Under the pieces are notes generated by a model. It had not been told where the DNA came from. It saw only the letters and a list, made by a program, of their open reading frames with translations, and made no database searches. Below are positions 1 through 15,802 of a DNA stretch of 64,000 bases, piece after piece. The stretch comes from Gossypium raimondii. Taxonomy: Eukaryota > Streptophyta > Magnoliopsida > Malvales > Malvaceae. The number at the start of each line of letters is the position of its first letter. Within the stretch, counting starts at the first letter, position 1. The stretch covers positions 19,530,001 through 19,594,000 of the forward strand of contig NC_068569.1 in NCBI RefSeq assembly GCF_025698545.1, given 5' to 3'. The position numbers and the translations under genes were made by a program.

Positions 1-31
1 TCGGCCTTGAGGTTCAGCACTTGAATATTAA
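1..31 (+). repeat. 31-bp copy of galactosyltransferase exon sequence at window start
   Basis: Bases 1-31 are identical to 2418-2448, which lie inside the second-last exon of the downstream galactosyltransferase gene. The identity stops at base 32. The copy therefore sits only about 150 bases upstream of that gene's start codon. It may be the end of a tandem gene copy to the left, a small rearrangement, or an assembly join. The window edge prevents choosing. Confidence 0.9.
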
Positions 32-180
32 TTCCTTTGTTGCCTAACTGTTCTCATTTTCTGTTATTTCGTCGCTCCTGCTCCTGCGCGCCTAATGTTT
101 CATCCAAAATTACCACAACAATTCCAATACTCTTTGTTCACAATCTCCACCTCCGCCTCGCTCCTCCTCTTCTCTCGCCC

Positions 181-2790
181 ATGAAGCAACGTAGTTCGAC
201 GAAAATCTCCCTTAAATGGATCCCATTTGTCTGCATCTCCTTCTTCGTCCTCGGAACTGTCTTCTCTAACAGGTCTCCCTTTCTATTTATTCTTTCTTTT
301 ATTAATTTATGAAATGGTGTCAATGCCTTTCCTTTTCCTTTTTCTTTTTTTTGGGTTCGGGTCTTTAATTGTTGGGGTGGAGTTTTTTTTTTTTTTTGAT
401 AGATATTGGATTTTGGTTACAGGCTATGGATTCCAACTATATTCAACGATTGTGACACTAAGAAAGTATGTTCCTATTATGTTCACAATGACAGTTTTTT
501 TAACTTTAGTTTTTGGTTTTCTTCAGCTTTTTCTTTTAAAAACAAAGCTTTATTGTGTTTTTGCAGAAGCCTGCAACAGATAATTTTGAAAAGGGCGAAG
601 TTTTGAAAACCCACGAAGCAATTGAGTGAGTGCGAAACTGGGTTCTTATTCTTTTAGTTGAAGTTCATGTTTTTGCTTTGGGAAGTCTTCACTCTTCACT
701 ATTAATTTCTTTGCAATTTTTATTTTGGTGAGGGCCTAACTAGATCTCTAGACAAGTCATTTGCAACGCTCCAGATTAAGTTAGCTCCCCAGGTAGTTCT
801 CAGAAAATGAAGAACTCGGATGCCACCGGTGCTGTCTCGACCTTGGCTGGTATCGACTCGCCGAGGAAGAAAGCATTCATGGTCATTGGGATTAACACTG
901 CTTTTAGTAGTAGGAGACGGCGTGATTCCATCAGAGAAACTTGGATGCCACAAGGTATTTTATAGAGCATTTGATTCGTTTCTTCTTTGTATTTCATTAT
1001 CCGAAATGAATTCTTATGTTTATGTTTGAGCAGGGAAAAGCTTGTTCGGTTGGAGCGTGAAAAGGGATTATTATCCGTTTCATAATCGGCCATAGGTAAA
1101 ATCGTTTTTCAGTTCCTTTTTCAAGTGCATGCATAAGGAGATCAAATCTTGAGCGTGAATGGTAATGTTTAAAGTGTGATGAATATGGGAGAAATGTACT
1201 TGCTTCAGTATGAAATTCAAACTGACTTCCGTTTATATCTGCATTTATTAACTCCAGTGCAACATCCGACAGCATTTTAGATAGAGCCATTGATTCAGAG
1301 GATGCTCAACATAAGGACTTCCTTAGACTGGTTAGACAAGTGTTTCCGTGATAATGTTGAAAACTCTTACAGACATATTATCCCCATTTCATACCTTTAA
1401 ACTGTTACCAACCTTCTAATACAGGAGCATGTTGAAGGATATCATGAATTATCTGCAAAAACAAAAACTTATATTTGTACTGCCGTTGCAAATTGGGATG
1501 CCGAGTTCTACGTCAAGGTGGACGATGATGTCCATGTTAATCTTGGTGGGTTTGCCATCTCTAATGTTAGAAACATATAGTAGAACTTAACAAAAGCTTT
1601 TGATTGTTTCATTAGTGAATTTGTTTATGCATATTTTTTTCTGATAGGTAAGCTAGCCGCACTTCTTGGCCGTCACCGTTCCAAGCCCATGGCCTATATA
1701 GGGTGCATGAAATCCGGACCGGTTCTTTCTAAAAAGTAATTAGTTCTGGTATTTTTTTGTCAATGATAATACTAATCTCCAATTTGCTTTGCTCTGTCCT
1801 GCAAAGTTTGTTATATACCTTTTCTTGAATTCCTCTATGTCCTTAAGGTCTGTCAAGTACCACGAACCGGAGTACTGGAAATTTGGAGAAGAGGGGAATA
1901 AGTACTTTCGACATGCAACTGGTCAGATATATGCAATTTCAAAGGATCTCGCAAGCTACATTGCCGCAAACCAGTGAGATCATTGATTTTTATATGAAAG
2001 TCACTTTTTTTTTGGCTTTGCCTAATTGAGGATCTTGGTTTCATCTTTATTATGTGTGTGCATTTGGCAGTGTCACCTTCATCCCGTTCCTTCCCCTTGG
2101 TTTTCGTTTTTTTTACCAGTTAGATCATGTAGCAGTTTCTTTTTACATAAAGCATGTCATCAAAACATTGAAGATCGGTTATTACCCTGCATAAATTCTG
2201 TTATATTTTATGTCGTTGAGCTAAATGGCTGTCTCAGACTGTTGAATTTGCATATTGTTTTGATGTAGTGACTTTGCACCTTTGATCCTCTGCACTGATA
2301 ATATTCTGCCTTAAAAAGACAGGCATGGTTGACAACATTCAGAGTGATTCTGACTGAATTGCAGGCATATATTGCACAAGTATGCTAACGAAGATGTGTC
2401 CCTCGGTTCATGGTTTATCGGCCTTGAGGTTCAGCACTTGAATATTAAGAGCATGTGCTGTGGTACTCCACCAGGTAAAGTTCTTCAAGAACACAAGTAG
2501 TTTGATCAAAGGAAGGTTGAAACAAGGATGGATTCATGTGAAACGCACGCAAACCATAACCATAGGCATTCTAAATTAGAATGAGGCGGGTAAACTAGTG
2601 TTTGCTTAATGGAGATTCTGTTTTGGAAATGCATGGTGCAGATTGTGAGCTGAAGGCAAAAGCAGGTAATGCGTGTGCCGCATCATTTGATTGGAGCTGC
2701 AGTGGAATCTGCAGATCAGTGGAGAAGATCAAAATCGTTCATCAAAGGTGCGGGGAAGGGGATGCTGTAGTTTGGAGTGCCTTATTCTAA
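181..2790 (+). CDS. Probable beta-1,3-galactosyltransferase (GT31, DUF4094 + Galactosyl_T), reading frame broken as given
   Basis: Golgi type II membrane enzyme of the plant GT31 family, which adds beta-1,3-galactose to glycoprotein or arabinogalactan acceptors. Exons I can place: 181-272, 423-465, 567-625, 744-954, 1034-1095, 1258-1330, 1425-1545, 1648-1735, 1848-1973, 2365-2474, 2642-2790. The N-terminus ([13 protein letters not shown] then a hydrophobic stretch) is the signal anchor; a LDKSFATLQ linker follows, then the [18 protein letters not shown] block, the metal-binding VDDDVHVN (DxD) motif, [29 protein letters not shown] and the Cys-rich tail ending in VVWSALF. All splice sites are GT-AG. 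However, the frame slips in three places, each inside a run of four A: near 804-807 (stop at 808-810), at 1036-1039 and at 1060-1063 (stop at 1093-1095). One base added at each site would restore the family sequence. So this is either a recent pseudogene or three short-run sequencing errors; everything after 1095 is intact. Confidence 0.8.
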
Positions 2791-2802
2791 ACCGATATAA
2801 GG

Positions 2803-2827
2803 TTTTTTTTTTTTTGGGGGGGGGGGG
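2803..2827 (+). repeat. T13-G12 homopolymer junction
   Basis: Thirteen T run directly into twelve G a few bases after the galactosyltransferase stop codon, in the expected 3'UTR. Run lengths of this kind are hard to sequence, so the exact length should not be trusted. Confidence 0.85.
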
Positions 2828-3111
2828 TTCGTGGTTGATCAATGGTGGAGGAAACTTCTGCTTTCAATGCATATCCTCGACCGTTTACTTTCAGAAATGG
2901 AAGGCAAAAGAAAGGCGGCGTTGAGTTGTTAGATAGTATGTACTTATACACACAAAATTTTGTTTTTTTTTTTCTCATAGAAATTATATTTTCATTCAAG
3001 AATGAGCGGAATTTTAATTGGTTCTCAAAAGTATAATACTCAACTCAAATTACAAGCTATATTCAGTCTGAGCCCAGAAAATTGTCAAATAATCTGTTGG
3101 TTATTAGCCAA

Positions 3112-4730
3112 AATGGATAATCCCGACGTTTTCTTAAGATTGCAAGATTTTCTAGAGCGTAATGCGCCAGCCTTCCTCTACTGATTTCGTTAAATCCATC
3201 AAAAGTTCCCTCTATCTTCAATTATTTACCTCTTTTTTCTTTTCATTATAGTTCTCATGTTTAAGTGTATATAAAAGCTTAAGATAGAACGTGATTTGTG
3301 CTTAACCAGAATTGATTAATGATTGTTTATTTGGTAATAATCAACAATTTCTTTTTGGTAATGAGGCTGCTAAAATTCAAAATTTTGGAGGAACTAGGTT
3401 TTAATTGTTTATTGCTTCGAATTCAAGTAAAATTCTCGACACGCAAGCTCTTCTGTTTGTAAATCCATTGCCAAACAGAACTTAATTTCACTATGAGAAG
3501 GATCGGGATGTTTCATTCTAGAAAATCATTTCTGGGTTTTTGACCGTCGCTATATTGCAGCTTCGTAGTTTTGTTCTCCAACAATGCTCCTCATCCCGCG
3601 CAGGCGTTCTTCGCCAACATGGAAGCTGCTGTTCGAGCTCATCCGCTTTGGGGCGGATGCCCAGAGGAGGACCTCCACAGTGCTGGTGAAGTAAGCCATC
3701 GATACTTGCATATGTCATGGGATTTGGGTCTACATTACTTGCTTTTATTATTTTTAAGCAATTTGGATATTAAGTCGACCTTTCAAAATGAGACATCATG
3801 GCTGGTAAGTGGTTGGATTTTTGTTTCTGGTGATTTCCTTTTTGCTATATGCAGTAAAATTAAAGAGATTGCTGCATCAATCTTTTCGCATAAGGCCACT
3901 GATCTGTTTTATGCTCTATTGAACATACTCTGATTTAGATTTTAGATATTTTACAGAAACAATAGCATGACCATTGATGCATATATGTAGCCATTTTGCT
4001 TCATGCCATTTAATATATTCCCTTTTGGCGGGCTTGATGCCTCATTAATTTTCAGTTCTATAAGCTCTATATCTGATGAAGGATAGTCTTAATGACAGTA
4101 AACCTATTTGATCATGTAGCTTACTTTGAGACAGTACGGAGCTCCGGCAGGTTGTTATGGCTAATATTTTGTTGTACCGAGAAGTTACTGAACCCAGACA
4201 AAGAGAACTTTGCGATCTGAACCAAATCTTCTGAAATAAAACCTTTAAGTAAAGAAGATCTGTCATCAATTACTAAAGTTCCATAAATCTCAAAGCTGGA
4301 GAATTAAGGGGCAACCATGCTTCTGAAAGAGGATCAGACAAGGAAAGTGTTTCGAGAGTGCCCATATATGTTTGTTCATTTTAGTGACCTGAAAATCAAT
4401 GATGTTGAGGACCTGAATAACTATAAACAACTTGTCTTCAAGTATGTTTGCTTTTGAAAGGACTGGGTAGCGTTTCTGCAACTATTCTTTCTTCCAGTTC
4501 ACCAGCTCTAGCTCAAGAACATGTTGGAACAGTGAAGGAATCTGAAGATAATTGAGTGATGGAACTAAATATTGGACTGCAAAAAGATACTGACAGGGTG
4601 GATGATATCCCAAATTCAGTCTCTAAACTAGAAAATACAGTATCCAATTTCCCAAGGATGAGGCAGTTGCACCCCCAGGAGACAACCATGATGACAACTC
4701 TGAACAATAGCTGACTGGGAAGATGTTTAT
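3112..4730 (+). pseudogene. VPS9A: Decayed VPS9A-like gene (Rab5/ARA7 guanine nucleotide exchange factor)
   Basis: Fragments in family order match plant VPS9A, the exchange factor that activates Rab5-type GTPases on endosomes. At 3112 a start reads MDNPDVFLRLQDFLER, then an extra base shifts the frame before the MRQPS...DFVKSIKS segment. At about 3560-3690 a second piece reads SNNAPHP..FFANMEAAVRAHPLWGGCPEEDLHSAGE and has lost about six residues of the family sequence. At 3757-3810 a third reads NLDIKSTFQNETSWL. The catalytic VPS9 core that should follow is missing. At 4305-4455 a C-terminal piece reads VFRECPYMFVHFSDLKINDVEDLNNYKQ with a TAA just before and a TGA just after. At 4497-4600 there is a weaker tail (VKESEDN, KDTDRVDDI). 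Exon pieces remain separated by intron-like DNA, so this was a DNA-level copy, not a processed transcript. No function expected. Confidence 0.82.
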
Positions 4731-6104
4731 TTTTTTGGAATATCATGGCCTTTCATTGTTCTGGTAACCTTGCCACTAGGACTTTTTTCTTCCCTCTTTT
4801 ATGCAGCGAATGACTACTGCTTCAGCTGCAAATGAAAAGACAATGTAAGACCATGTTCTTAATTTGAACTTTGAAATGATTTGGTTTGGAAATTCATAAT
4901 GCCCTGTAGATGCAAGTTTTGCTGTAACACTGTGGGTTCAACTCAGCAAAGCCCTTATTTCAGCACATATAGGTACAATTCTTTGCTTCATCCTCGTACA
5001 CAGTATCGTGGTTCGTTGCGAATAGTAGGAAAGCTGTAAACTTGGAACTTCATGTTTTGAAGTAAGGTGTGGCAACCTTTTGGATCATAAACCAATATTG
5101 ACATGCCAGGTTAAACATGTAGATACCTTGATCATTATTGAATTCTTGGATTGGTTTATTTATTTTCAAACGTTTTTGTGTGGATGGAGTAGCTTTCTTG
5201 TTCCTTCATACGCATCATCATCCCATCCCCAAGATTGAGAGATGGTGCATTATGTCATGCCATAGATATTTTGTCCAAATAAAATATCGTATTATGCCTG
5301 ATATATCTTCTTTTTTTCCCTGGGGGAAGTGAATATCCGACCAATAGGCCACAACTTGGGGTTTGCTTGATATTTCTTTTTAGATCTTAGGCTAAATGCA
5401 CCCGGAATTTGATTCAATAATAGATGCATAGATCTTCTCTCAAAGGCATGCTCCAATCACTTGATGGAGAATATGAAGGCAACTGATTTTCCCAGTAAGT
5501 GAGTGATACAACCAAATAGATATGACAAAACAAGTAATAGTTTATTTAAAATTTAGACATAAATTTTCTCGGTATTTTGACAGTATTTTATTTATAATTG
5601 TATACAGGTTGGAGGGTAAGGAGAGAGAAGAGGCAACAGTGACAGATAAGCATGTCTTTGATTTTCTAGGCAATCTCTGGCAATGCAATATTGATGACAC
5701 TGATCAGGTACTAACATAAAAAGTAAAACAGTTGCTTGTATTTAATCCTTTCTCCATCCTACTCTTTACTCTTTAAATTAGACTTCTCCATGTGCTTGGA
5801 CCGGCCAACGACTCATTTTATTATTTAAAACATAACATTATTTTGTATTAATTTTATATGTTTTATACTTATATTTAATGCTTTGACATGACTTGGATTG
5901 AAGAAATCAAATCAATTTGATTATATGAATAATCCAATTTTTGGACAGATCTCGTTGTTTACATAAAAAGCATATTTTATACTTATAGTACCCCTTGAAA
6001 AAGCCTTCATCTTCCTCCTTAACTCCTAATCTCTTTCTTTCCTTCATTCCTTTGTTTTCTTTTCAGATTTGTTAAAAGAAAAGCAAAGGAGGGGCCAACA
6101 CAAC
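4731..6104. other. Spacer with one orphan exon-like segment
   Basis: No complete gene seen. At about 5587-5707 there is an exon-like stretch with an acceptor-like CAG before it and a GTACTA donor-like site after it; it reads open as EGKEREEATVTDKHVFDFLG and continues to DDTDQ. I do not recognise it. The rest is AT-rich, with the leader of the following gene from about 6000. Confidence 0.45.
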
Positions 6105-6647
6105 ATGGGAAATAGATATAATTGCCATCAGAATCTACATTTGAATCATGCAAAGAGAAGCATCTTTTTGCCGATGTTGTGTTCGAAGGTATCCATTAAT
6201 AAAGATGTGATGAAGCTTCCCAAATGGAAAGACAAGTTATCAGATGACCCTTTGTCGCCAAAGATCGGTTGCATGGGACAAGTGAAGAGGAACAACAGGA
6301 TTGTTGGCTTCCCTGCACTCGATATCACCACCAAGATCAACAACAGCTGCAATGCTAATAATAATACCAATGATAATGGCATCAAGTATTTCAAGCTCAA
6401 GAAGTTGTTTTCTGGCAAAAGAAAACAAGGGTTGGTAGAACATGGTGGGAAAGAGAACAGTGGTTCGCGTTCAATCAACATCGAAAACATGGATCCCCCT
6501 TTGCCTGTGATCAAGAGAGTGCCGAAACAAGGTGATAAAGGAGAAGGAGACACTCTTTGGCAGAGGAGATCTCGTGGGGTTTCATTGGAAAGCCTACAGC
6601 TTAAACAGATTCAACTTAACAGACGTCGAGAACCGACCACAGTTTAA
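6105..6647 (+). CDS. Uncharacterised small basic plant protein (180 aa)
   Basis: Single open exon from the first in-frame ATG at 6105 to TAA at 6645-6647. The open frame runs further upstream but has no other ATG, and this ATG has a good context (ACAACATGG). The protein is rich in Lys, Asn and Arg with no signal peptide or membrane segment. Recognisable blocks are SPKIGCMGQVKRNN at residues 51-64 followed by a VGFP, and a KYFKLKKLFSGK basic block near 94-105. These blocks recur in a plant-only family of unknown role, whose members I recall as single-exon genes. The Asn-rich stretch at 79-92 is probably disordered. Basic composition would fit a nuclear or membrane-peripheral location, but this is inference. 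I cannot assign a function. Confidence 0.75.
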   Translation: MGNRYNCHQNLHLNHAKRSIFLPMLCSKVSINKDVMKLPKWKDKLSDDPLSPKIGCMGQVKRNNRIVGFPALDITTKINNSCNANNNTNDNGIKYFKLKKLFSGKRKQGLVEHGGKENSGSRSINIENMDPPLPVIKRVPKQGDKGEGDTLWQRRSRGVSLESLQLKQIQLNRRREPTTV

Positions 6648-6659
6648 TAACTAGGTGGA

Positions 6660-8092
6660 ACACTACAAGGTTAGATAATGTGTATATGATTTGTTCTTAA
6701 AATTTCCATGTTTTTTTATGATTGTGGTGTTGGAGACATCGAATTGTGGTGATGCTAGTAAAGAGATGTATATGAATTATTCATCAAAGATTTAGGAATT
6801 TTTATCTCTCAAAATTATTATGGAAACACCATCATTATATTTTCTTGATGATTGTTATGTCAATGTGGAAATCAAGTGAGTATGCATTGTGGTGTTAGAT
6901 CAAGTGTCTATTTCAAATAATTTTCACATCTGTGATAAGCTCCCATCTTGGTTATTAAGTACCGAAAGTTGAACTTTAAACTAAACAAAGGGTTTAAAAC
7001 TTATGACAAATGTAATTTTTTCTTCTATTATATTATATATCTACTAACCAGATCATGTCATAAAGATAAAAAATTTAATTTTGCCTTTCAGGACAAGCTT
7101 TCTTTAAGCCCAATTTTTTGTTGTCCCCAACTCAAAATTTTGTTCTTGTTTTTTGATGAATGGATTAATTTACACCGGTCTTATAAGTAGACAAACAATA
7201 ATAAACATTGACCAAATGCCAAAAGATATGAATACATTTATGGTCGGCAGCACATTAAATAGGTCAAATAATTTCAGCATTCAACTCCTACGAGTGTAAG
7301 GAGTGTTTAGTCTTCAATTCAGAATCTAGATAGTTTGATAGGTTTAGGATGCCTAACTTCGATAATCGATGGTGGATATTGAAGTTTGCTTAAACCCCAA
7401 ATGATTTTTTTTTCTAGACAAATAATGTTGCCTTTTTTGTATAAGATTTGATAATTCACCAAAAACATATACTGCTTTCTTTCACATCAATTGTCAAATT
7501 AAGGGGCAGGCAAACATAAAAAATTAAGGGACAATACATCAACGATTTATATAATTTAAAGACTTGAGTTTCGAATGTCAAACCAAATCTAAAGGGTGGT
7601 GAATATTTCAATCGATGCCATTTCTTCAATAAGTTTAATACCTGATTTTTAAAATGGAAAATTTTGCTTATTTTTTAACGTCTAAACCACGCACTTTGAG
7701 ATGTCATTCAGTTTCAGCATAGTTTATGTCTGTAGCTAGAAGCGGTCATAAAGACAAATTCTTGTTATTTTATTATCTACAAAATAAAATCTATCCGCGT
7801 GAGCTGAAACATACTTGAACAAGGAAACATGATACATATCCTCTCTATAAAACCCAAATAAGCGTATGATGTCGCACAAGAGTGTCATTACGTTGTATCT
7901 CATGGTTAAATAAGGGAATTTACAGGTTAGCTTGTGAAATGATGATAGGAGGATCTAATTCAATCTTTTTAAGTTTCTTATTCTCTCCTATTTTTTATAC
8001 AAACACAAGTTACAATTTCCTAGTAAAACTGCTACTAACTAAACAAACTGGTTAGTGTTAAACCTCCTCCTTATACAAGAAGCTATGCAGCA
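6660..8092. other. AT-rich intergenic DNA
   Basis: Contains the 3' ends of the two flanking convergent genes (plus-strand gene ending at 6647, minus-strand gene ending at 8093). I see no further coding signal, RNA gene or transposon structure. Confidence 0.6.
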
Positions 8093-12361
<4,269 letters not shown>

Positions 12362-15300
12362 GGGGTGGTGTCGGTCTGAGAGGGTTTCAGACTTCGAGTG
12401 GGCTCGACAATACAAAAGAGGGGGTAGAAGAAAATATTTTTGGGGCTTCAGCCCATCGAGTTCCTTCTCGTGTAAATTAATATCTTCGTCTTTGGGTCCT
12501 ACAAACTTACTCACATCCACAAAAATATTTTTATAAAGTATTTAATATATAAAATTTTATATTGATAATATTTTTATATACATTTTATATTTTAAGAAAT
12601 AATAATTTTTTTAAAATTAGAAAAAAATGTAGAATAATATCATTGAGATTTTAATTTTTCAAAAATTAAAAATTAGTTCACGTAGTCTAATTTTATCTAT
12701 TTTAATTTTATACTTTCAAATTGGGATAAATATCAAAGAACTTTTGGTTCAATATGCAATTTGATACATAAATTTTAATTTGATGTAATTATACACATGA
12801 AACTTGACTTGTGGTTTATACGTATACATGAAACTTTTATTTTGATTCAATTGTACGCATTTAAAGAAATGAAAATGGTTCTAATTCAATAATATTATTC
12901 GTGATTTGTGAAATTTGAAACTTGTATGCATTAAACCACACAAAATCGAGTTTATGTATGATGTTGCACATTGGACTATAGTTCATGCGTATTTTTATAT
13001 TTATCCTTGTCAAATTTTGAAATTTCATTCTTAACTTACATGATAGCAGTTAAATTTGTTAAGTCAAACTCTAGTATTAGTTATATACTATACATAACTT
13101 GTAGAGTTTAGTTTATGTTCACTAATTTGATTATTTTGATCTGTTTACTTTTTCAATTTCAAGATTTAAGTTTTAAGCTTAACTTAAACAATAGTCATTA
13201 AATTTATTAACTAAAATGTCCCGGGTTTTTGTAAGTATTATAATATGTTTGCCACGTGAGATTTTGGCCATAGTAGAATTTAACTTAACAAATTTAATGG
13301 CTACTACTTAGTAAGGATTAGAATTTCAAAATTTAAAAAAAATTATAGAGGCTAAAGATGATCAATTTAGAGGTTTAAATTAAGTCAAATTAAAACAGTT
13401 CGGATATTAACTATTTAGATTAACTAATGTCATTATAAAATTAGAGGTCTAAATTATGTAAAATTAAAATATAAAAACTAAATCTCGAATGTGAGTATAG
13501 TATAAGGATCAAAAGTGATTTTGGTCATTTTCTTTTATTTACAAATATTCTTAGAGATGCTCTTTTATATATAATGGTTTCTAATGTGATATCCATGCAT
13601 ATAATTTTATGTGTTTAATTTATTTTATTAATTATTTAAATAATATATATTTTAATTACTATAATTAATGTAATATATTTTTATTATTTGAATCACTGCA
13701 CAAATTTAAAATATACTAACTTAATTAACAATTCAAATATAATAATAATCTAAATTATAATTAAAGTATTTTTACAATATTCAGTATATAATATAGTTTT
13801 ACTTCATATAATTAATACAAAGAAATATTAGTCAAAATAATAACTAATAAACATAATTACTATATATCAATTATTTTGATATTTCGAACATAACGCTAAT
13901 AAAAATTTTCCTAATCATTATTAAATCATTTGTATAAACTATAAAGAAATTGATATATTGTAAATTAAACTTTTAACTATTCAATTTTTTCTTAATAGTC
14001 AATAAATTAATCATAATAATTCATAAATAATATATAATTAACATAACCATAACATAGAATTTTTTATTTTGGCCCATTAAAATTTTTAAAATTTTAAATT
14101 AGTAAAGCTAAAATTGTACTTTGACCCTTAAAAATGATAAAATTTTATTTTAATCCTTTAAAATTTACATTTTACTATTTTAAAATTACAATTTAATTTT
14201 GCCCCTAAAAATTTTTTCTAGATCCGCCTTGTGTATAAATATATTAATTACAATTTTATATTTAAATTATAAAATTTTTATTATATAAATAATTAAATTT
14301 TGATATTTAAAACTAAAATAATCTCTTTTTTTTAATTTTTTAATTGAAACATAATGGTTTAAATATCTATATTACGTATGAAGTAATTTAATATAAATTT
14401 TATTTTAATTTATTATTATATAAATTCATTTAGTAAAAACTTTTAATAGAATCAAAATTTTTATTTGTAAATTCGATAACTTTTCTTATCAAGTAAATTT
14501 GTTGAATTAAATATTTAGTAAAATTAATATTTTTATTTATAAATATGATAAATCTTATAAAAATAAAAAAATATTTAAAATGAAAACATTGTACAAAGGC
14601 TATATAAGAAGTTCAAAAGTTTCTTCGACCATGTACTCTAATAGAGATTATAGATAGATTATAGAACTATTCATAGTTTCTCTTAACCTTTAAATAAGAA
14701 TTTTAGTGTACTCAAACTTACATATTCATATATTGATAATAATGTCAATACCAACCGAGTTAAGATTCACTCAACATTAATGTTGAAAATTTTAATAAAA
14801 GAAAATGTATTGATAAGTTAATTAGAACACAAGCAAGCACAAATTTAAGTGGTAAGTAAGGTCCTTGACCCTAATGGAAAAATTGTTATGTTGATTAAAT
14901 TATAAATTAATTTAAGGTAAAATTATATTTTGACCTAAAAGTATATCTAGTTTCTTGAAAATGAAAAGAAAATAATAAATTGATACATTATAAAATTTAT
15001 GGCATTTCTAAAAAAATTCTGAATTTGATGAAATTATAATAAAAAAGTTTAAAAACATAATAGTGGGAAAATTATATTTGAACAACACTGAAGAAATCCA
15101 AAGCATTAGCAGAAAATGGATCACCAAATCACAAACAATCAGTGAAAAGTAATGATAATTAATTGAAAGTGAGCATACTTCCTGCTGAATTTATAGGTTC
15201 TCATTAATGCAATTAAATTATATTTGTCACCTTTTGAATGAAATAAATGACACAATGGGAAAGACAGTTCATCTATTTTTTTTCCTTCAATCGCCCATCA

Positions 15301-15690
15301 AAATACCGAAAATGTAACTACATTAAAAAAGATCGAAAAATATTCATATTTTGATATTTTAATATATTGTGTGTTCAAGGCGTAATGTACTAAAAATTAT
15401 GATGGTGTTGTCGCTGTATGTCCATAAAATTCAATGTATTCGCATGTATCAAATGTAAATTTTGACAGAAGTTATTCTAATAATAATAATCAAGTTATTT
15501 TTATACATGAGATACATCTCAAAATTATTTTTATATATCCGAAAAATCATAACGTAAAATCAAACTAGAAAGAGGAAGTGTCAAAACCTATTCATTATAT
15601 GCAAATATGATTGGGACACGATACCCTCATGCATTATATTGATATCTCATATTGTCCAAAAACTCAGAATCCTTTTTGAAAAAAAAATTC
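12362..15690. other. AT-rich intergenic DNA with dispersed repeats
   Basis: The first ~150 bases are the leader and promoter of the minus-strand acetyltransferase gene. 12720-13010 and 13050-13330 contain short inverted blocks (for example TTAAATTT/AAATTTAA arms with CCACGTGA between them) of miniature-element type, without clear ends. No gene seen. Confidence 0.55.
14063..14232 (+). repeat. Dispersed cotton-type repeat fragment
   Basis: The segment runs from GGCCCATTAAAATTTTTAAA through TGTACTTTGACCC and TTTTGCCCC to CTAGATCCGCC. I recognise this as a very common interspersed element of Gossypium DNA, probably a non-autonomous element tail. The exact ends are not visible. Confidence 0.5.
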
Positions 15691-15699
15691 CAGAGAGAG

Positions 15700-15707
15700 T
15701 ATATAAA
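15700..15707 (+). promoter_or_regulatory. TATA box of the beta-1,3-glucanase gene
   Basis: TATATAAA lies 103 bases before the start codon at 15803 in a sensible position for transcription to begin near 15730. No other equally good box lies between it and the gene. Confidence 0.65.
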
Positions 15708-15802
15708 TCCAGCAGTGTGCACAAGAAACGAGCACCAGTTATTGACATTCCTTTGTAAAAAAAAGAAGAAGAAGAAGCTGAGATCAAGAAATATAGTGAA
15801 AT

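Noticed and set aside
227..606. Overlapping open frames of 118 and 66 codons near the galactosyltransferase start
   Set aside because: They run through intron 1 and exon 2 of that gene; only short parts are real exons.
791..803. An 11-base GT...AG stretch that would restore the galactosyltransferase frame if spliced out
   Set aside because: Far shorter than any plausible plant intron. A missing A in the following A4 run explains the break better and matches two similar breaks nearby.
6146..6553. 135- and 67-codon minus-strand frames
   Set aside because: Shadows of the plus-strand basic protein; the plus frame has the conserved blocks and a good start.
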